The notes under the pieces: generated by a model
Database searches by the model: none
The model's input: the letters and a program-made list of their open reading frames with translations, nothing else
What the model was told of the DNA's origin: nothing
Assembly: GCA_965200885.1 (NCBI GenBank)
Contig: OZ241737.1
Location: 1,116,001-1,180,000, forward strand
From: MPNP01 sp026710155
GTDB taxonomy: Bacteria > Pseudomonadota > Alphaproteobacteria > Rhodobacterales > Rhodobacteraceae
DNA: 64,000 bases
Direction: 5' to 3'
Made by a program: the position numbers and the translations under genes
In this document: positions 9,502 to 18,975 of the stretch, piece after piece
Layout: each line of letters begins with the position of its first letter
Numbering within the stretch: the stretch's first letter is position 1

Positions 9502-10188
9502 GAGTCGGTTCTCCTCCTTGATGTTTGCGGATGTCTTTCCATGACGGTCACATAGCACGGGAATCCGTGCAAGTCAAGGAAAAAACGGGGAAAGGCCGTG
9601 CAAGGCCACCTCCCCCTGCGTGCCGGCTGGTTTTGGTCTGGTTCGTTTTGCGGCATTTCGTCATAGGAGTAATTGATTGGGGGAAGTCTGTTTATGTTTC
9701 AAAAAAAGTGTCACAAGCGGCCAAAAAGCGGTGAATTTTGCCAAAATGAGCAAGCAAGAGAGTCAAAAATCATTTTTTTGACGTCGAAAATGAACCGGAT
9801 GCGCTGTGGAAACTGAATGAAAAAGTCGATCGTGTCTTGACCAGCCGACTGGTATTGGATTCCTATCGAGAATTTCATTGTTTCACTATCGAGATCGGAA
9901 TGGCGATACATGCTTTTCCAGGAACTTGTTGTCCAGCTTGACATCATTCGCATCCTGACCCAAGAAAATGCCAAATCAAATTTTGCTTGCATATGAAAAC
10001 CCAGCAATCCATACGGGGGATATGGCACCGGGTGCTTTGGCGATCCAAGAGTCTGGGCGGCCGGCATCGCTGATCCCAACAACCCCCGGGGTAGAAATCA
10101 ATGTGCTCCGGTCAGCAGTTGACGGTCCTGTTTGACAGGACAGGGCGGTCTGAAAGCCGCCCCGGTGTGTTTGGCAATGGTTCACGCC
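9502..10188. other. Gene-poor spacer between two secreted-protein genes
   Basis: About 690 bases hold the ribosome site and upstream region of the gene ending at 8817, then a stretch with no convincing gene. A short plus-strand frame around 9777-9945 (FDVENEPDALWKLNEKVD) has coding-like composition but no start and stops early; it could be a fragment of a lost gene. Confidence 0.4.
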
Positions 10189-10643
10189 TTACGGATGTGG
10201 CTGCGGAAATGATCCGGTGCAGTAGGTGTGGTTCGCATCGACACAGGGGACTATCCTGCAGGTTGGGGGTACCGGATCGACATGGTGGTGATAGCCCCAA
10301 TCGCGGTGGCTGCATCGGGCCTGAATGCAAACCTTTCCATTGTGAAAATACGCTGGATAACACTTCCATGAATTCCGATAATTATTTGGCGAAACCCATC
10401 CTTTTTGCGTGCCCAGTTGGGTGTTAGGCATGCGAGTGGTTCCGTTAAGGGTGTAACAACTGCAATCGAGATTTCCCGAAGCACTGCAGATGATTTCTTG
10501 CCCATATCCCCACCCTTCACTGAGGCAGGATTGCCTCCACTGGTTCAGGCACCAATCTTGCGCCCACCCCGGCGCGGCCATCCCCATCGCCACCAGCAAC
10601 AGGAGGGTTGTCAATCTATGGGGAGGGGTATTCCAAATTTCAT
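10189..10643 (-). pseudogene. Small Cys-rich secreted protein, signal peptide out of frame at a G/C run
   Basis: The minus-strand frame encodes a mature domain of about 120 residues rich in Cys, Trp and His (WCLNQW, CSCYTLN, CSHRDWGYHHH, CRIVPC). A good ribosome site (AGGAG, 6 bases spacing) precedes an ATG at 10643, but that frame stops after ten codons. One extra base in the C4-T-C4 run (plus strand 10620-10628) would join it to the hydrophobic segment LLLLVAMGMAAPGWAQ and so restore a full signal peptide. Without it only a TTG at 10614 could start. The role is unknown; disulfide-bonded secreted protein is the reasonable inference. It has the same kind of defect as the neighbour at 8817. 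Confidence 0.55.
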
Positions 10644-10892
10644 TCGATTTCTCCTATCTGTATACCATGCGATATGTGTTCTTTCTGAAAACTGCCTCTT
10701 CCCCAAAAAAATAATGAGTCATTTCCATTTGCTAAATAGAATTTTGTTCCAAAAGCATAAGCTGATCAAATTCCACACTCGGAAAGTTATCCACAACGAA
10801 ATTTGCCAACCCACAAAAAAGAGTTGGGAGTTTCACCATAATGTCGAATTGTTGATCCTAGGCAAACATGAAATTTTCCTAGGAGGTTAATT

Positions 10893-11483
10893 GTGATGAT
10901 GGTAAAAGGATTTGGATTGACAGCCCTCGAAAAAAAGCAGGGCGAAAAAGGTGCTACCTTGATTGAGGCAGCCCTTTTCACGGTATTGGCATTGGGTACG
11001 ATAATCGGTGGGATAGTGTTCTTTCAGCAGGCTTCGATTTCTGCCAAGACCAATGAAATGGTGCGAACGATGGCCTCCTTGCAAACCCAAGTGAGAGCCC
11101 TTTTTCAAACTCAGGCAACCTTTGGAACAACTGGGATAAATACCCTGCTGATTGCTTCCAATGCAGCACCTTCAAACATATTGGAGGATTCAGATAATGA
11201 TGGAACCATGGATGCCTTGGTCCACGGATTTGGAGGTAGCATCACCGTTACCGGCGCCACAAGACAATTTACCATCGCAGTGGCCGATGTTCCTGTAGGG
11301 GTTTGTACCAGAATAATACCCTTTGATAAATCAGGCAATGGGACGATTGGCAGTGGTATTGCTTCAGTGACAGATGGAACGGCAACTGATGATGACGGCA
11401 TAACATCCGTTTCGGCAGAAAGTTTTTGCACCACCAATGCAAGTTCCGGTGAGGTAACATTGACCTGGACCTTCGACAGGTAG
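10893..11483 (+). CDS. pilS: PilS-type type IVB prepilin
   Basis: This is the major-pilin candidate, 196 residues. After a basic leader comes the prepilin cleavage site EKG|ATLIE, with Glu at +5, followed by the hydrophobic stalk AALFTVLALGTIIGG. The leader is about 20 residues, typical of type IVB pilins. The C-terminal globular domain has two Cys (VCTR and SFCTT) that could form the usual pilin disulfide. A strong AGGAGG precedes the start. It lies 3.6 kb after pilR and directly before the DotI-like gene. No prepilin peptidase is seen in the window. Confidence 0.8.
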   Translation: MMMVKGFGLTALEKKQGEKGATLIEAALFTVLALGTIIGGIVFFQQASISAKTNEMVRTMASLQTQVRALFQTQATFGTTGINTLLIASNAAPSNILEDSDNDGTMDALVHGFGGSITVTGATRQFTIAVADVPVGVCTRIIPFDKSGNGTIGSGIASVTDGTATDDDGITSVSAESFCTTNASSGEVTLTWTFDR

Positions 11484-11523
11484 ATAAATTCAATTCCCAA
11501 ACGGAAGTCAAGGAATACCTGCC

Positions 11524-12171
11524 ATGAAGACCGGTGGAAATTACGGTGAGGTGGAACATGTACAGCGTCGGTATGAGACATGGATGAAAAGCCATGAAAG
11601 AATGTCCAGAACCCTTCTCTTCATGGTTATTCTAACTGCTTTGCTTCTGGTATCTTTCCTCGTGGTTCTCTACCACAAGCCTGAACCGGTTTACTTTGCC
11701 ACAAGGGTCGATGGTGGTGTCTTGCCACTGGTCCCCTTGTCAACACCGTTCCTGACAGATGGGCAGGTTACCAATTTTGCGGTCGAGGCAGTAACACATG
11801 CCATGACCTTAGACTTTGCCAACTGGCGAAATGACATGGTCAGCGCATCCAGATATTTTGAAAAGCCGGATGGCTGGAACAACTTCCTTGATGCCATGGA
11901 GACTTCGGGAATGTTGAGTTACATTCGTGACCATCGCCTTGTCTCAACGGTTGTTGCCAGTGGGGCAGTGATTACCAGCTCAGGTTTGTCCCAAGGAAAA
12001 AACTACACATGGGAAGTCCAAATACCATTGGTCATAACCTATGAATCAGCCAGTGAGATCAGTCGGGATTCACTTCTGGCCGAATTGGTGGTAAAGCGCT
12101 TGCCAACATGGGAAGCGCCAGATGCAGTAGGTGTTTCAAGGATTGTTGTGAAGCCAGGCAAGGGATTATAG
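11524..12171 (+). CDS. dotI: DotI/IcmL/TraM-like type IVB secretion protein
   Basis: This 215-residue inner-membrane protein has one span near residues 28-49 (LLFMVILTALLLVSFLVVLY) and a periplasmic VirB8/NTF2-like domain. The segments EPVYFATRVDGGVLPLVPL and VEAVTHAMTLDFANWR are characteristic of the DotI/IcmL/TraM family. In Legionella and IncI plasmids this protein is part of the inner-membrane complex of the type IVB secretion channel. It is directly followed, 2 bases later, by the DotH-like gene, the same order as traM-traN in R64. Confidence 0.85.
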   Translation: MKTGGNYGEVEHVQRRYETWMKSHERMSRTLLFMVILTALLLVSFLVVLYHKPEPVYFATRVDGGVLPLVPLSTPFLTDGQVTNFAVEAVTHAMTLDFANWRNDMVSASRYFEKPDGWNNFLDAMETSGMLSYIRDHRLVSTVVASGAVITSSGLSQGKNYTWEVQIPLVITYESASEISRDSLLAELVVKRLPTWEAPDAVGVSRIVVKPGKGL

Positions 12172-12172
12172 G

Positions 12173-13093
12173 GTGATGGCCATCAGGTTTCTCCATATCT
12201 TGCCTTTTCTACTCCTTCCGGGTTTGCCAACAGATGCCATTTATGCTCAGGAATTGATACAAGGTCAGGAAGATGGTTCCATGGCACTTAATAAGGTTTC
12301 CGAGGAAAAAATGTCGGAATTTTATGATGCTCTCGAAAATATCTTTCCCATGACACCTGAAATGGTGGATAAATTCCTTGGAACCTATTATGAGAATGAA
12401 TTTACCGTTTCAAAGAGACCGGAACCCAATCCGCTGATAGATTTTCAACTGGTTTCGCTTGAACCAGGGAGAGAGCCTCCGGTTGTTCGGGTAACACCTG
12501 GCATAGCTTCGGCCGTGGGATTTTTTGATGCGACCGGAACACCCTGGCCGGTCAATCAGTTTGTCGTGGGTGATGGCACCAATTTTGAGATACTTCAACT
12601 GGGAGATCAATCCAATTCGCTGACAATTTCTCCCTTGGCAAGGGTTGGTCAAACCAATCTGGTCATTGCTCTCAAGGGAGAGGCAACACCATTGGTATTA
12701 AAGGTTGAAATATCTTCCGAAACGGTTCACTACCAGGTTAATTTTCAAATTACCAGACCGGGACCGGAGGCCAGAATATCAAATCCTGATCCTGCTGATC
12801 ATTTTCCGATGCCCGGAAATCAGGATTTGCTGAAGGCATTGGCAGGTTCCTTCTCCGAGGAAGAGGCCAGCAGGGTTGAACTTGATGGAATAAATGCAAC
12901 AGGATGGATCAAGGGTGAAGAACTGTTCATTCGTTCAAGGCATGTGCTCCTTTCACCTCCCTGGCTTGGATCATTAACGGGTCCTGATGGCGTTGTTTCC
13001 TACCAATTGCCCTACACCTCCATTCTCCTTTTTTCCGTAGGGGACAGGGTAGTCAAGATCGCTCTTGGTCACCTAGGGAAAAGCGAACAATGA
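12173..13093 (+). CDS. dotH: DotH/IcmK/TraN-like outer-membrane core protein
   Basis: This 306-residue exported protein has a signal peptide ending near residue 26 (AIYAQ). The domain after it matches the DotH/IcmK pattern: LENIFPMTPEMVDKFL, then VRVTPGIASAVGFFDATGTPWPV, then NSLTISPL. DotH forms the outer-membrane ring of type IVB secretion systems together with DotC and DotD. Translation can start at GTG 12173 or ATG 12176; the AGGGA at 12160 favours the former. DotC and DotD partners are not seen in the window, so the system is either completed elsewhere or reduced. Confidence 0.85.
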   Translation: MMAIRFLHILPFLLLPGLPTDAIYAQELIQGQEDGSMALNKVSEEKMSEFYDALENIFPMTPEMVDKFLGTYYENEFTVSKRPEPNPLIDFQLVSLEPGREPPVVRVTPGIASAVGFFDATGTPWPVNQFVVGDGTNFEILQLGDQSNSLTISPLARVGQTNLVIALKGEATPLVLKVEISSETVHYQVNFQITRPGPEARISNPDPADHFPMPGNQDLLKALAGSFSEEEASRVELDGINATGWIKGEELFIRSRHVLLSPPWLGSLTGPDGVVSYQLPYTSILLFSVGDRVVKIALGHLGKSEQ

Positions 13094-13130
13094 ATTACCT
13101 TGCAGCCATCATTGAAAGGATACTGAATCA

Positions 13131-14624
13131 ATGATATCCCGATTTATCAGTTCCCGCATCATGGCTTATGCAAAGGGTCTTGTCCGTTCATCCTTACTTG
13201 CCAGGATCAGGAACAAAACCAGTCAAAAGGTCAATGGTGGCAAAATAATCCATTCCCGCAAACCCCGATTTCGCAAATCACTGGGATTGGCCGTTATTCT
13301 GGTGGGCTTGGTGGTTGGCTTATACCTGAGCATTCAGGTTACAAAGGAGGAAATATCCCATTTGGCCAGAATCCCCAACATGATTACAACACCTGGTGGC
13401 GATACCCAGAGAAATTCCAACCAGTATCAGGAAACGGTAAAACTTGCCAATCAGAAAAATCTGGCCTTGGTGGAAAATACCAGTGAATCATACATTCTCA
13501 TACCGGAAGTGTTAACCGAGACTATTGAGACCGAAACGATTTCAGTTCCTCAACCATGGTCTCATGGTGATCGGGAAATACCACCTTTCCAAAACATGAA
13601 TTCCGAATCGGAAATGGTCGGGGAATACCAGTTTCAGGATAATCCCGAAATCAATGACAAAGGTGATGTTTCGGAGGATCTGCTTGCCGGATTAAACTAT
13701 TCCCTGAATAGGGAAACCTCACTTCCACCAACCAATACCGGAGAGGGGTTAGATACTCAAACCAGTTTTTCAGCCACAAGTCAGTGGTACAATTCGAACT
13801 TTTCACAAAACAGTATTAATGAAGGTCATTCGCATCAGAATTCAGTTGGGGAAAAAGAAGCAGCGCCACAACAATCCAAATATGGGCTGGCTATACTCAA
13901 TCAGATGAATGCCATTGCCAATTCCCTGATCGTTCAAACTCCAAAAACGGGATTCTTTATCGATCAGACTGTTCGAGCAGTCAATCGACCATCACCAGCA
14001 GTCGTTTATGGCAACAGCCCGGAAAGGGTATTTCCAGATTTGGATGGTGATGGCATCAAGGCTGGCACGATACAAGTGATTTCTGCCGGAAGCATACTTT
14101 ATGGTGAATTCATGGCTGAGGTAACCTCAGATTTACGTGGACCTGTTTTGGTGGAAATCACCAATGGTACATACAGTGGTTGGAGGTTGATCGGTCAATT
14201 TGACATTCCACCCGGAAGCAGGGGTATATTGATATCCTTTGACAGGTTGGTAAATTTGGAAGGTCAGGAATTTCCGATCAAAGCCCTAGCCATGGATGGT
14301 TTTGAGGGTCAATCCCTGATTGCCAGCAAGGTTGAGCCACGACTCTTGCAAAGATATGGACCGGTTTTTGCAGTTTCCTTCATTTCCGGTCTGGCAGAAA
14401 ATCTTGCCCAACCCCGTTCAACCATTGGTGTCATTGGAAATTCACAGGTGGTGATTGAAGAACCTTCAACACTGGAACAGGCCGGTTATGCCGGGCTGTC
14501 GAAAAGCATCAATGCCATTTCAACGGATATTGCCAACCAGCGTCCAAGGGGACCGCTCATCACCATCAAAAGTGGCCATCCTGTCGGCATCCTGTTTACC
14601 AGTTCAACGAACAACCTGATTTAA
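13131..14624 (+). CDS. dotG: DotG/IcmE/TraO-like (VirB10-type) channel protein
   Basis: This 497-residue protein has one membrane span at about residues 51-70, a long low-complexity periplasmic linker, and a C-terminal VirB10/TrbI-like beta-barrel domain (about residues 290-497). The C-terminal domain has GSILYGEFMAEVTSDLRGPV, IPPGSRGILISF and a C-terminal GHPVGILFTS, as in DotG/IcmE. DotG spans both membranes as the core channel. It lacks the long pentapeptide-like repeats of Legionella DotG, so is close in size to plasmid TraO. It is 37 bases after the DotH-like gene. Confidence 0.85.
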   Translation: MISRFISSRIMAYAKGLVRSSLLARIRNKTSQKVNGGKIIHSRKPRFRKSLGLAVILVGLVVGLYLSIQVTKEEISHLARIPNMITTPGGDTQRNSNQYQETVKLANQKNLALVENTSESYILIPEVLTETIETETISVPQPWSHGDREIPPFQNMNSESEMVGEYQFQDNPEINDKGDVSEDLLAGLNYSLNRETSLPPTNTGEGLDTQTSFSATSQWYNSNFSQNSINEGHSHQNSVGEKEAAPQQSKYGLAILNQMNAIANSLIVQTPKTGFFIDQTVRAVNRPSPAVVYGNSPERVFPDLDGDGIKAGTIQVISAGSILYGEFMAEVTSDLRGPVLVEITNGTYSGWRLIGQFDIPPGSRGILISFDRLVNLEGQEFPIKALAMDGFEGQSLIASKVEPRLLQRYGPVFAVSFISGLAENLAQPRSTIGVIGNSQVVIEEPSTLEQAGYAGLSKSINAISTDIANQRPRGPLITIKSGHPVGILFTSSTNNLI

Positions 14625-14651
14625 CTTTACCCGAAAGAGGACCAAGCAGCA

Positions 14652-16517
14652 ATGAAAAAAACAAATGCCAAAGATATGAATGAAGCAACAACGAAAAAAA
14701 CCGGTACCCGAAGGCAATCCAAGAAAGCAATCGAGGGAACGTTAAGTCTTGGAGACAATATTTCTGAAAGCATTGCACGAAATCCTGAAACTTCCAGTAC
14801 CAAAAAGACCAATGCAAGTTCAGGTAAACCCAAGGGAACGGTCAGGAAAACCGCCAAGCCAAAAAACGGAACCACCAAAACAACAAGAAAGGCATCTACC
14901 CGTACGAAAAAGACATTGATTTCACAGAAGCCACAGGAGAATCTGGTTTTGAATGAGTGGAATTCGGTGGAAATGGATGATTATGTGGATGAGGTTTTTG
15001 AAAATTCTGCCGAGCAATTCACATCACAAGAACAAAAGCAGAAAAGGAATCAGGTCCTTGATGAATTGATTCAGGAAATCCTTCCTGAAGAAAATACCGC
15101 AAACAAAAACGGCAAACAATCATCTTCATCCTTGCAAGAAGAAGATTGCAAGGATGAGAGGACAGGAGCAACCATGTCTGGCAGATCACGGCCAGGATTG
15201 AGATGGCGCAAACCCACTGACTTTCCCCTAGTCGGAAAAACCTGGATGATCAAGATAATGCTTGCGCTGATCATCCTGATCGTTTTTTTGTTGTTCAATC
15301 ATTTTGTCTTCACAGCCAAAGCCCCGCAAAGAGTCTTGCAATATTTTTCCATTGCGACCGAGGAGGATCGAATGTTAAACCACATTGGTTCCCCTGACAT
15401 GAGTGAAACAATAGCGATTGATTCAGTTGACCTGAATTCCGGAACACAAACCGGCATGATAACAGAGGCCAGGGCTTCAACGATTGTAAATGAAAACCCT
15501 TTTCAAGATTCTGTAGAAGGCAAGTCTGATCTGGAAATCTCGCGTGGGGAACTCGCTTTCTGGGAGAATCTGGCCAAAACCAGTTTTGAGGAGATATCCG
15601 AAATCCGGAAAAATCTGGCCAGATACAAGAAGTTATCTTCAACAGAGCAGGATATTTCAAAAGACATTTCAGGCATTACGGAGTTGGATTCGGTTGAGTT
15701 GGAATTGTCGCAGCCCGAAGGTGTTTTTCAACAAGAAAAAGCGCATCTGGAGATGCCCTTGATGAAGAATGAGATTGCCAAGACGAGAGGGTTGGTTGAT
15801 GAAGCAGGCAAAAATCAATCCTTGGACGTCAGAATTGGTATGGAAGAGGATATTTCCTTGCCAAGCCTTTGGCAGTTTGGTGAGTCCATTGGTGATGTTG
15901 ACACGGACCGGCCCATGACAGAAAACCTGTCTCCCGGTCCTGAAGGTGGTGAAATAGAGGCAGGATTACAATCAATCATCGTGCAAATTGAAGCCCTGAA
16001 CACTACAACCAGAGACATTTTGAGTGTATTGAAGGAAGCAAGTCCGGTATCAGGTGCCCAAGATACGAATTCCGAAAAGGATTTATCCGTAAGGTCACTC
16101 CAGCCTTTACCGATACCACATGTTGGGATAAACATGGCTGATAAGTTCAGAATTGCCGGTTTCCCGGGTGAGCGTTCCACTAGTAAAGGGGATGGTACAA
16201 TGATTTTGGATTCAAACCGAAAGGATATGGTGGATAATCAGGACATGAATGTTTCATTCATGAGGAATTTAAGGAAAGGTTTCGATGGCAAAGGCAGCTC
16301 AAAACAAAATGGGATGCAAACCTTTCCCTTGCTGAAATTTGCCTCCAATGAGAATCTGACTATTCGTTCCTTATCCGAAAGGGACTTGGGTTATGAGCAC
16401 ATGAAGGGTGTAACACTCGGCGAAGAAATTCCAGGTTTTGGGTTGGTTCTTAACATAAGGGAGGATGAAAAAGGTCGCATGATCGTGATGGAAAATGGCA
16501 TTTTGTACCTTAATTGA
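14652..16517 (+). CDS. Large Lys-rich single-span protein, TraP/DotF-like position
   Basis: This 621-residue protein has a cytoplasmic N-terminus of about 200 residues that is very rich in Lys, Thr and Ser (TKKTGTRRQ, TKTTRKASTRTKKT), one membrane span near residues 202-222 (MIKIMLALIILIVFLLFNHF), and a long acidic periplasmic part. The end (GVTLGEEIPGFGLVLNI, then MENGILYL) forms a short beta domain like that at the end of TraP and PilP proteins. Position between the DotG-like and TraQ-like genes is that of traP in R64. No clear family match is visible. The basic tail could bind DNA or other secretion parts; that is inference. Confidence 0.6.
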   Translation: MKKTNAKDMNEATTKKTGTRRQSKKAIEGTLSLGDNISESIARNPETSSTKKTNASSGKPKGTVRKTAKPKNGTTKTTRKASTRTKKTLISQKPQENLVLNEWNSVEMDDYVDEVFENSAEQFTSQEQKQKRNQVLDELIQEILPEENTANKNGKQSSSSLQEEDCKDERTGATMSGRSRPGLRWRKPTDFPLVGKTWMIKIMLALIILIVFLLFNHFVFTAKAPQRVLQYFSIATEEDRMLNHIGSPDMSETIAIDSVDLNSGTQTGMITEARASTIVNENPFQDSVEGKSDLEISRGELAFWENLAKTSFEEISEIRKNLARYKKLSSTEQDISKDISGITELDSVELELSQPEGVFQQEKAHLEMPLMKNEIAKTRGLVDEAGKNQSLDVRIGMEEDISLPSLWQFGESIGDVDTDRPMTENLSPGPEGGEIEAGLQSIIVQIEALNTTTRDILSVLKEASPVSGAQDTNSEKDLSVRSLQPLPIPHVGINMADKFRIAGFPGERSTSKGDGTMILDSNRKDMVDNQDMNVSFMRNLRKGFDGKGSSKQNGMQTFPLLKFASNENLTIRSLSERDLGYEHMKGVTLGEEIPGFGLVLNIREDEKGRMIVMENGILYLN

Positions 16518-17047
16518 CCGGATTTGAATCGGTGTTTGAACTGATCGGAATTATTAAGTCATTCGAAAGCTTGTTAAGGGGGATATTCTATGTTGTTGGC
16601 CTCATTCTTGTCGTTCAAAGCTTGCGCAATGCTGCCAGAAGATCGGAATTGGGTCCACAATTCAGTTCTTGGCTTAGTCCGCTTGCGGGTTTCGTAATTG
16701 GCTTGCTGTTGCTTGCCCTTCCAAGTGCAATATCTCTTTTGAGCGAAAGCCTGTTTGGCATCAGTGGTCAAATAAGCCCAAGCTCGATATTTCAATATGA
16801 CAATGACCTTATCTATCAACTAAACACTGGAAATGTCGGTGAATTGATCGAACTTGTTGTCATGATCATCCAGTTTTTGGGATTTATTGCCATTGTTCGA
16901 AGCTTGTTGCTTTTCAATCAGATTGGTACACAAGGTTCAAGGGTGGTTGGACCAGGGATAACCTTTCTGATTGCAGGTACCCTATCGGTAAATTTTCCAC
17001 TATTTTGGGGTTTGCTCGTGGATGTGTTTCTGGGTTTGTCGGATTAG
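16514..17047 (+). CDS. IcmC/IcmD/TraQ-like polytopic membrane protein
   Basis: This 177-residue protein is almost entirely membrane, with about four spans near residues 17-36, 52-70, 111-131 and 141-165. The GIIKSFESLLRGIFYVVGL opening and the GPGITFLIAGTLSVNFP element are like the IcmC/DotE, IcmD/DotP and TraQ/TraR proteins of type IVB systems. It starts at TTG 16514 overlapping the preceding stop, so is translationally coupled. It is the last gene of the locus; a 160-base gap follows. The downstream tra/icm genes (DotO, DotL, IcmB) are absent here. Confidence 0.75.
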   Translation: MTGFESVFELIGIIKSFESLLRGIFYVVGLILVVQSLRNAARRSELGPQFSSWLSPLAGFVIGLLLLALPSAISLLSESLFGISGQISPSSIFQYDNDLIYQLNTGNVGELIELVVMIIQFLGFIAIVRSLLLFNQIGTQGSRVVGPGITFLIAGTLSVNFPLFWGLLVDVFLGLSD

Positions 17048-17207
17048 GTTTGACAGAAATGTTGCTATCCCTTGTTGGTTCTGAAGTTGTCTAGATAAAA
17101 GATATGTCAAATGTTCCAAAGGTTGACTAATCTCGGTTATTTTTTACCCTTCTGAAAAACATATATTCCTTTCCTAATTCAGAGTTTCCGTTTTCGAATT
17201 AAAGAAA

Positions 17208-17870
17208 ATGACCATTAGTTATGAGGTCCTCAGGGCCAAGAAGCAAAACTTTGAAACGAACCTGTCCACGGATTTCCAACTCCGTATTCATAGGTCAATC
17301 AGCTGGATTGCCCGAGCTCAAGCCCTTGATGATGATGAAGATTTGAAGTTCATTTGCTATTGGATTGCATTTAATGCCTCCTACGCCAAGCAAGCAGGTT
17401 TTGAAGCCCATCTCCATTCGGACAGGGATCTCCACATGGAATTTTTCAACAAGTTGAATGCCCTCGACAGGGATGAAAAGATCTATGGAACAATCTGGGA
17501 TGAATTTTCCGACAAGGTCAGAAACCTCATGGTCAACAAGTATATTTACAAACCATTCTGGGACTACAATGCTGGATTGATTTCAGAACAGGAGATGTCT
17601 GAAAAATTCAATACCTCCAACAATACTTTCCTGCGAGCCTTCCAAAGGGTTGAAACAGGACGTGTTCTGTCCCTTATATTTTCGCGACTTTATCTGCTCA
17701 GGAATCAGTTAATTCATGGTGGTGCCACTCATAAAAGCAGCAAGAATCGTGAACAGGTCGTAACCGGTTCTGGCTTGTTGGGTGCTTTGGTTCCTATCTT
17801 TGTTGATATTATGTTGGATAATCCAGAAGAGGAGTGGGGAGATCCTTATTTTCCTGTAATTGAAGAGTAG
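17208..17870 (+). CDS. HEPN/ApeA-like protein of unknown function
   Basis: This 220-residue helical protein is of a type often annotated as hypothetical. A C-terminal helix carries LLRNQLIHGG, matching the R-x(4-6)-H signature of HEPN ribonuclease domains. The N-terminal half has the CYWIAFNASYA motif common to one HEPN subgroup. HEPN proteins are metal-independent RNases used in toxin and anti-phage systems, but some act in housekeeping. No partner nucleotidyltransferase is next to it. Whether it cuts RNA is inference from the motif. Confidence 0.6.
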   Translation: MTISYEVLRAKKQNFETNLSTDFQLRIHRSISWIARAQALDDDEDLKFICYWIAFNASYAKQAGFEAHLHSDRDLHMEFFNKLNALDRDEKIYGTIWDEFSDKVRNLMVNKYIYKPFWDYNAGLISEQEMSEKFNTSNNTFLRAFQRVETGRVLSLIFSRLYLLRNQLIHGGATHKSSKNREQVVTGSGLLGALVPIFVDIMLDNPEEEWGDPYFPVIEE

Positions 17871-17921
17871 AAAGACTTGCCAAATGGACATTGGTTTATT
17901 TATTGAATTGAAAGTGACAAC

Positions 17922-18944
17922 ATGGGATATAGAATAGCTGTGGTGGGGGCAACGGGTAATGTTGGGAGGGAAATGCTCAACATTCTGTCGGAACGTGAAT
18001 TTCCTGTGGATGAAATCAAGGCCTTGGCTTCAAGCAGATCGGCAGGAGAACCAATTGAATTCGGGTCTGATGAGTTGATGGTTGGTGATTTGGACCAATT
18101 TGACTTTACGGGCTGGGATATTGCACTTTTTGCAATCGGATCATCGGCGACCAAGAAATATGCTCCACTGGCTGCCCAAGCAGGTTGTGTGGTGATAGAT
18201 AATTCATCCCTTTATCGTTACGAACCGGATATCCCGCTTATCGTACCGGAAGTCAATCCTGAGGCCATTACCCAGTATTCGAACAGGAACATCATTGCCA
18301 ATCCGAATTGTTCAACTGCCCAAATGGTTGTGGCTCTGAAACCACTGCATGATTTGGCAACCATAAATCGGGTTGTGGTTTCCACCTACCAGTCGGTCTC
18401 CGGTTCTGGCAAGGCGGCCATGGATGAACTGTTTGATCAAACCAAGGCCCTGTATTCGCAGGAAGAAACCGTGGAGCCCAAGGTTTACCCCTGCCGTATT
18501 GCCTTCAATGTCATTCCGCATATCGACAGTTTCATGGAAGACGGTTATACGCGTGAAGAATGGAAAATGGTGATTGAAACAAAAAAAATAGTAGATCCTC
18601 ATATTGATGTAACCGCCACCTGTGTGCGAGTTCCGGTTTTTGTCGGACATTCGGAAGCAGTGAATGTTGAATTTGAAAACCCCATTGATGTTGATGAAGC
18701 AAGGGAAGTCCTGAAGGAATCACCCGGCATAATGGTTTTGGACAAGCATGAAGATGGTGGATATATGACCCCTATGGATTGCATCGGGGAATATGCAACA
18801 TTCATCAGCCGATTAAGGCAGGACTTGACCATACCCCATGGATTGAATTTCTGGTGTGTTTCAGACAATCTTCGCAAGGGAGCTGCCCTTAATGCCATAC
18901 AAATAGCCGAATTACTGGGCCGACGGATTTTGAAAAAAGGTTAA
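17922..18944 (+). CDS. asd: Aspartate-semialdehyde dehydrogenase
   Basis: This 340-residue cytoplasmic enzyme of the aspartate pathway converts aspartyl-4-phosphate to aspartate semialdehyde, the precursor of lysine/diaminopimelate, methionine and threonine. The N-terminal NADP-binding GATGNVGREML is present. The catalytic Cys is in NPNCST (Cys130), and QSVSGSGKAAMDELF is the substrate-binding region. The length is normal for the family. It is separated from neighbours by about 50 bases on the left and 32 bases on the right. I see no attenuator or riboswitch before it. Confidence 0.95.
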   Translation: MGYRIAVVGATGNVGREMLNILSEREFPVDEIKALASSRSAGEPIEFGSDELMVGDLDQFDFTGWDIALFAIGSSATKKYAPLAAQAGCVVIDNSSLYRYEPDIPLIVPEVNPEAITQYSNRNIIANPNCSTAQMVVALKPLHDLATINRVVVSTYQSVSGSGKAAMDELFDQTKALYSQEETVEPKVYPCRIAFNVIPHIDSFMEDGYTREEWKMVIETKKIVDPHIDVTATCVRVPVFVGHSEAVNVEFENPIDVDEAREVLKESPGIMVLDKHEDGGYMTPMDCIGEYATFISRLRQDLTIPHGLNFWCVSDNLRKGAALNAIQIAELLGRRILKKG

Positions 18945-18975
18945 ATCAAAAACTCATTGCGGGTAAAATAATAAA

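Noticed and set aside
9711..10082. A 123-codon minus-strand frame
   Set aside because: It shows no ribosome site, no known domain and no coding-like composition; the opposite strand has equally weak frames.
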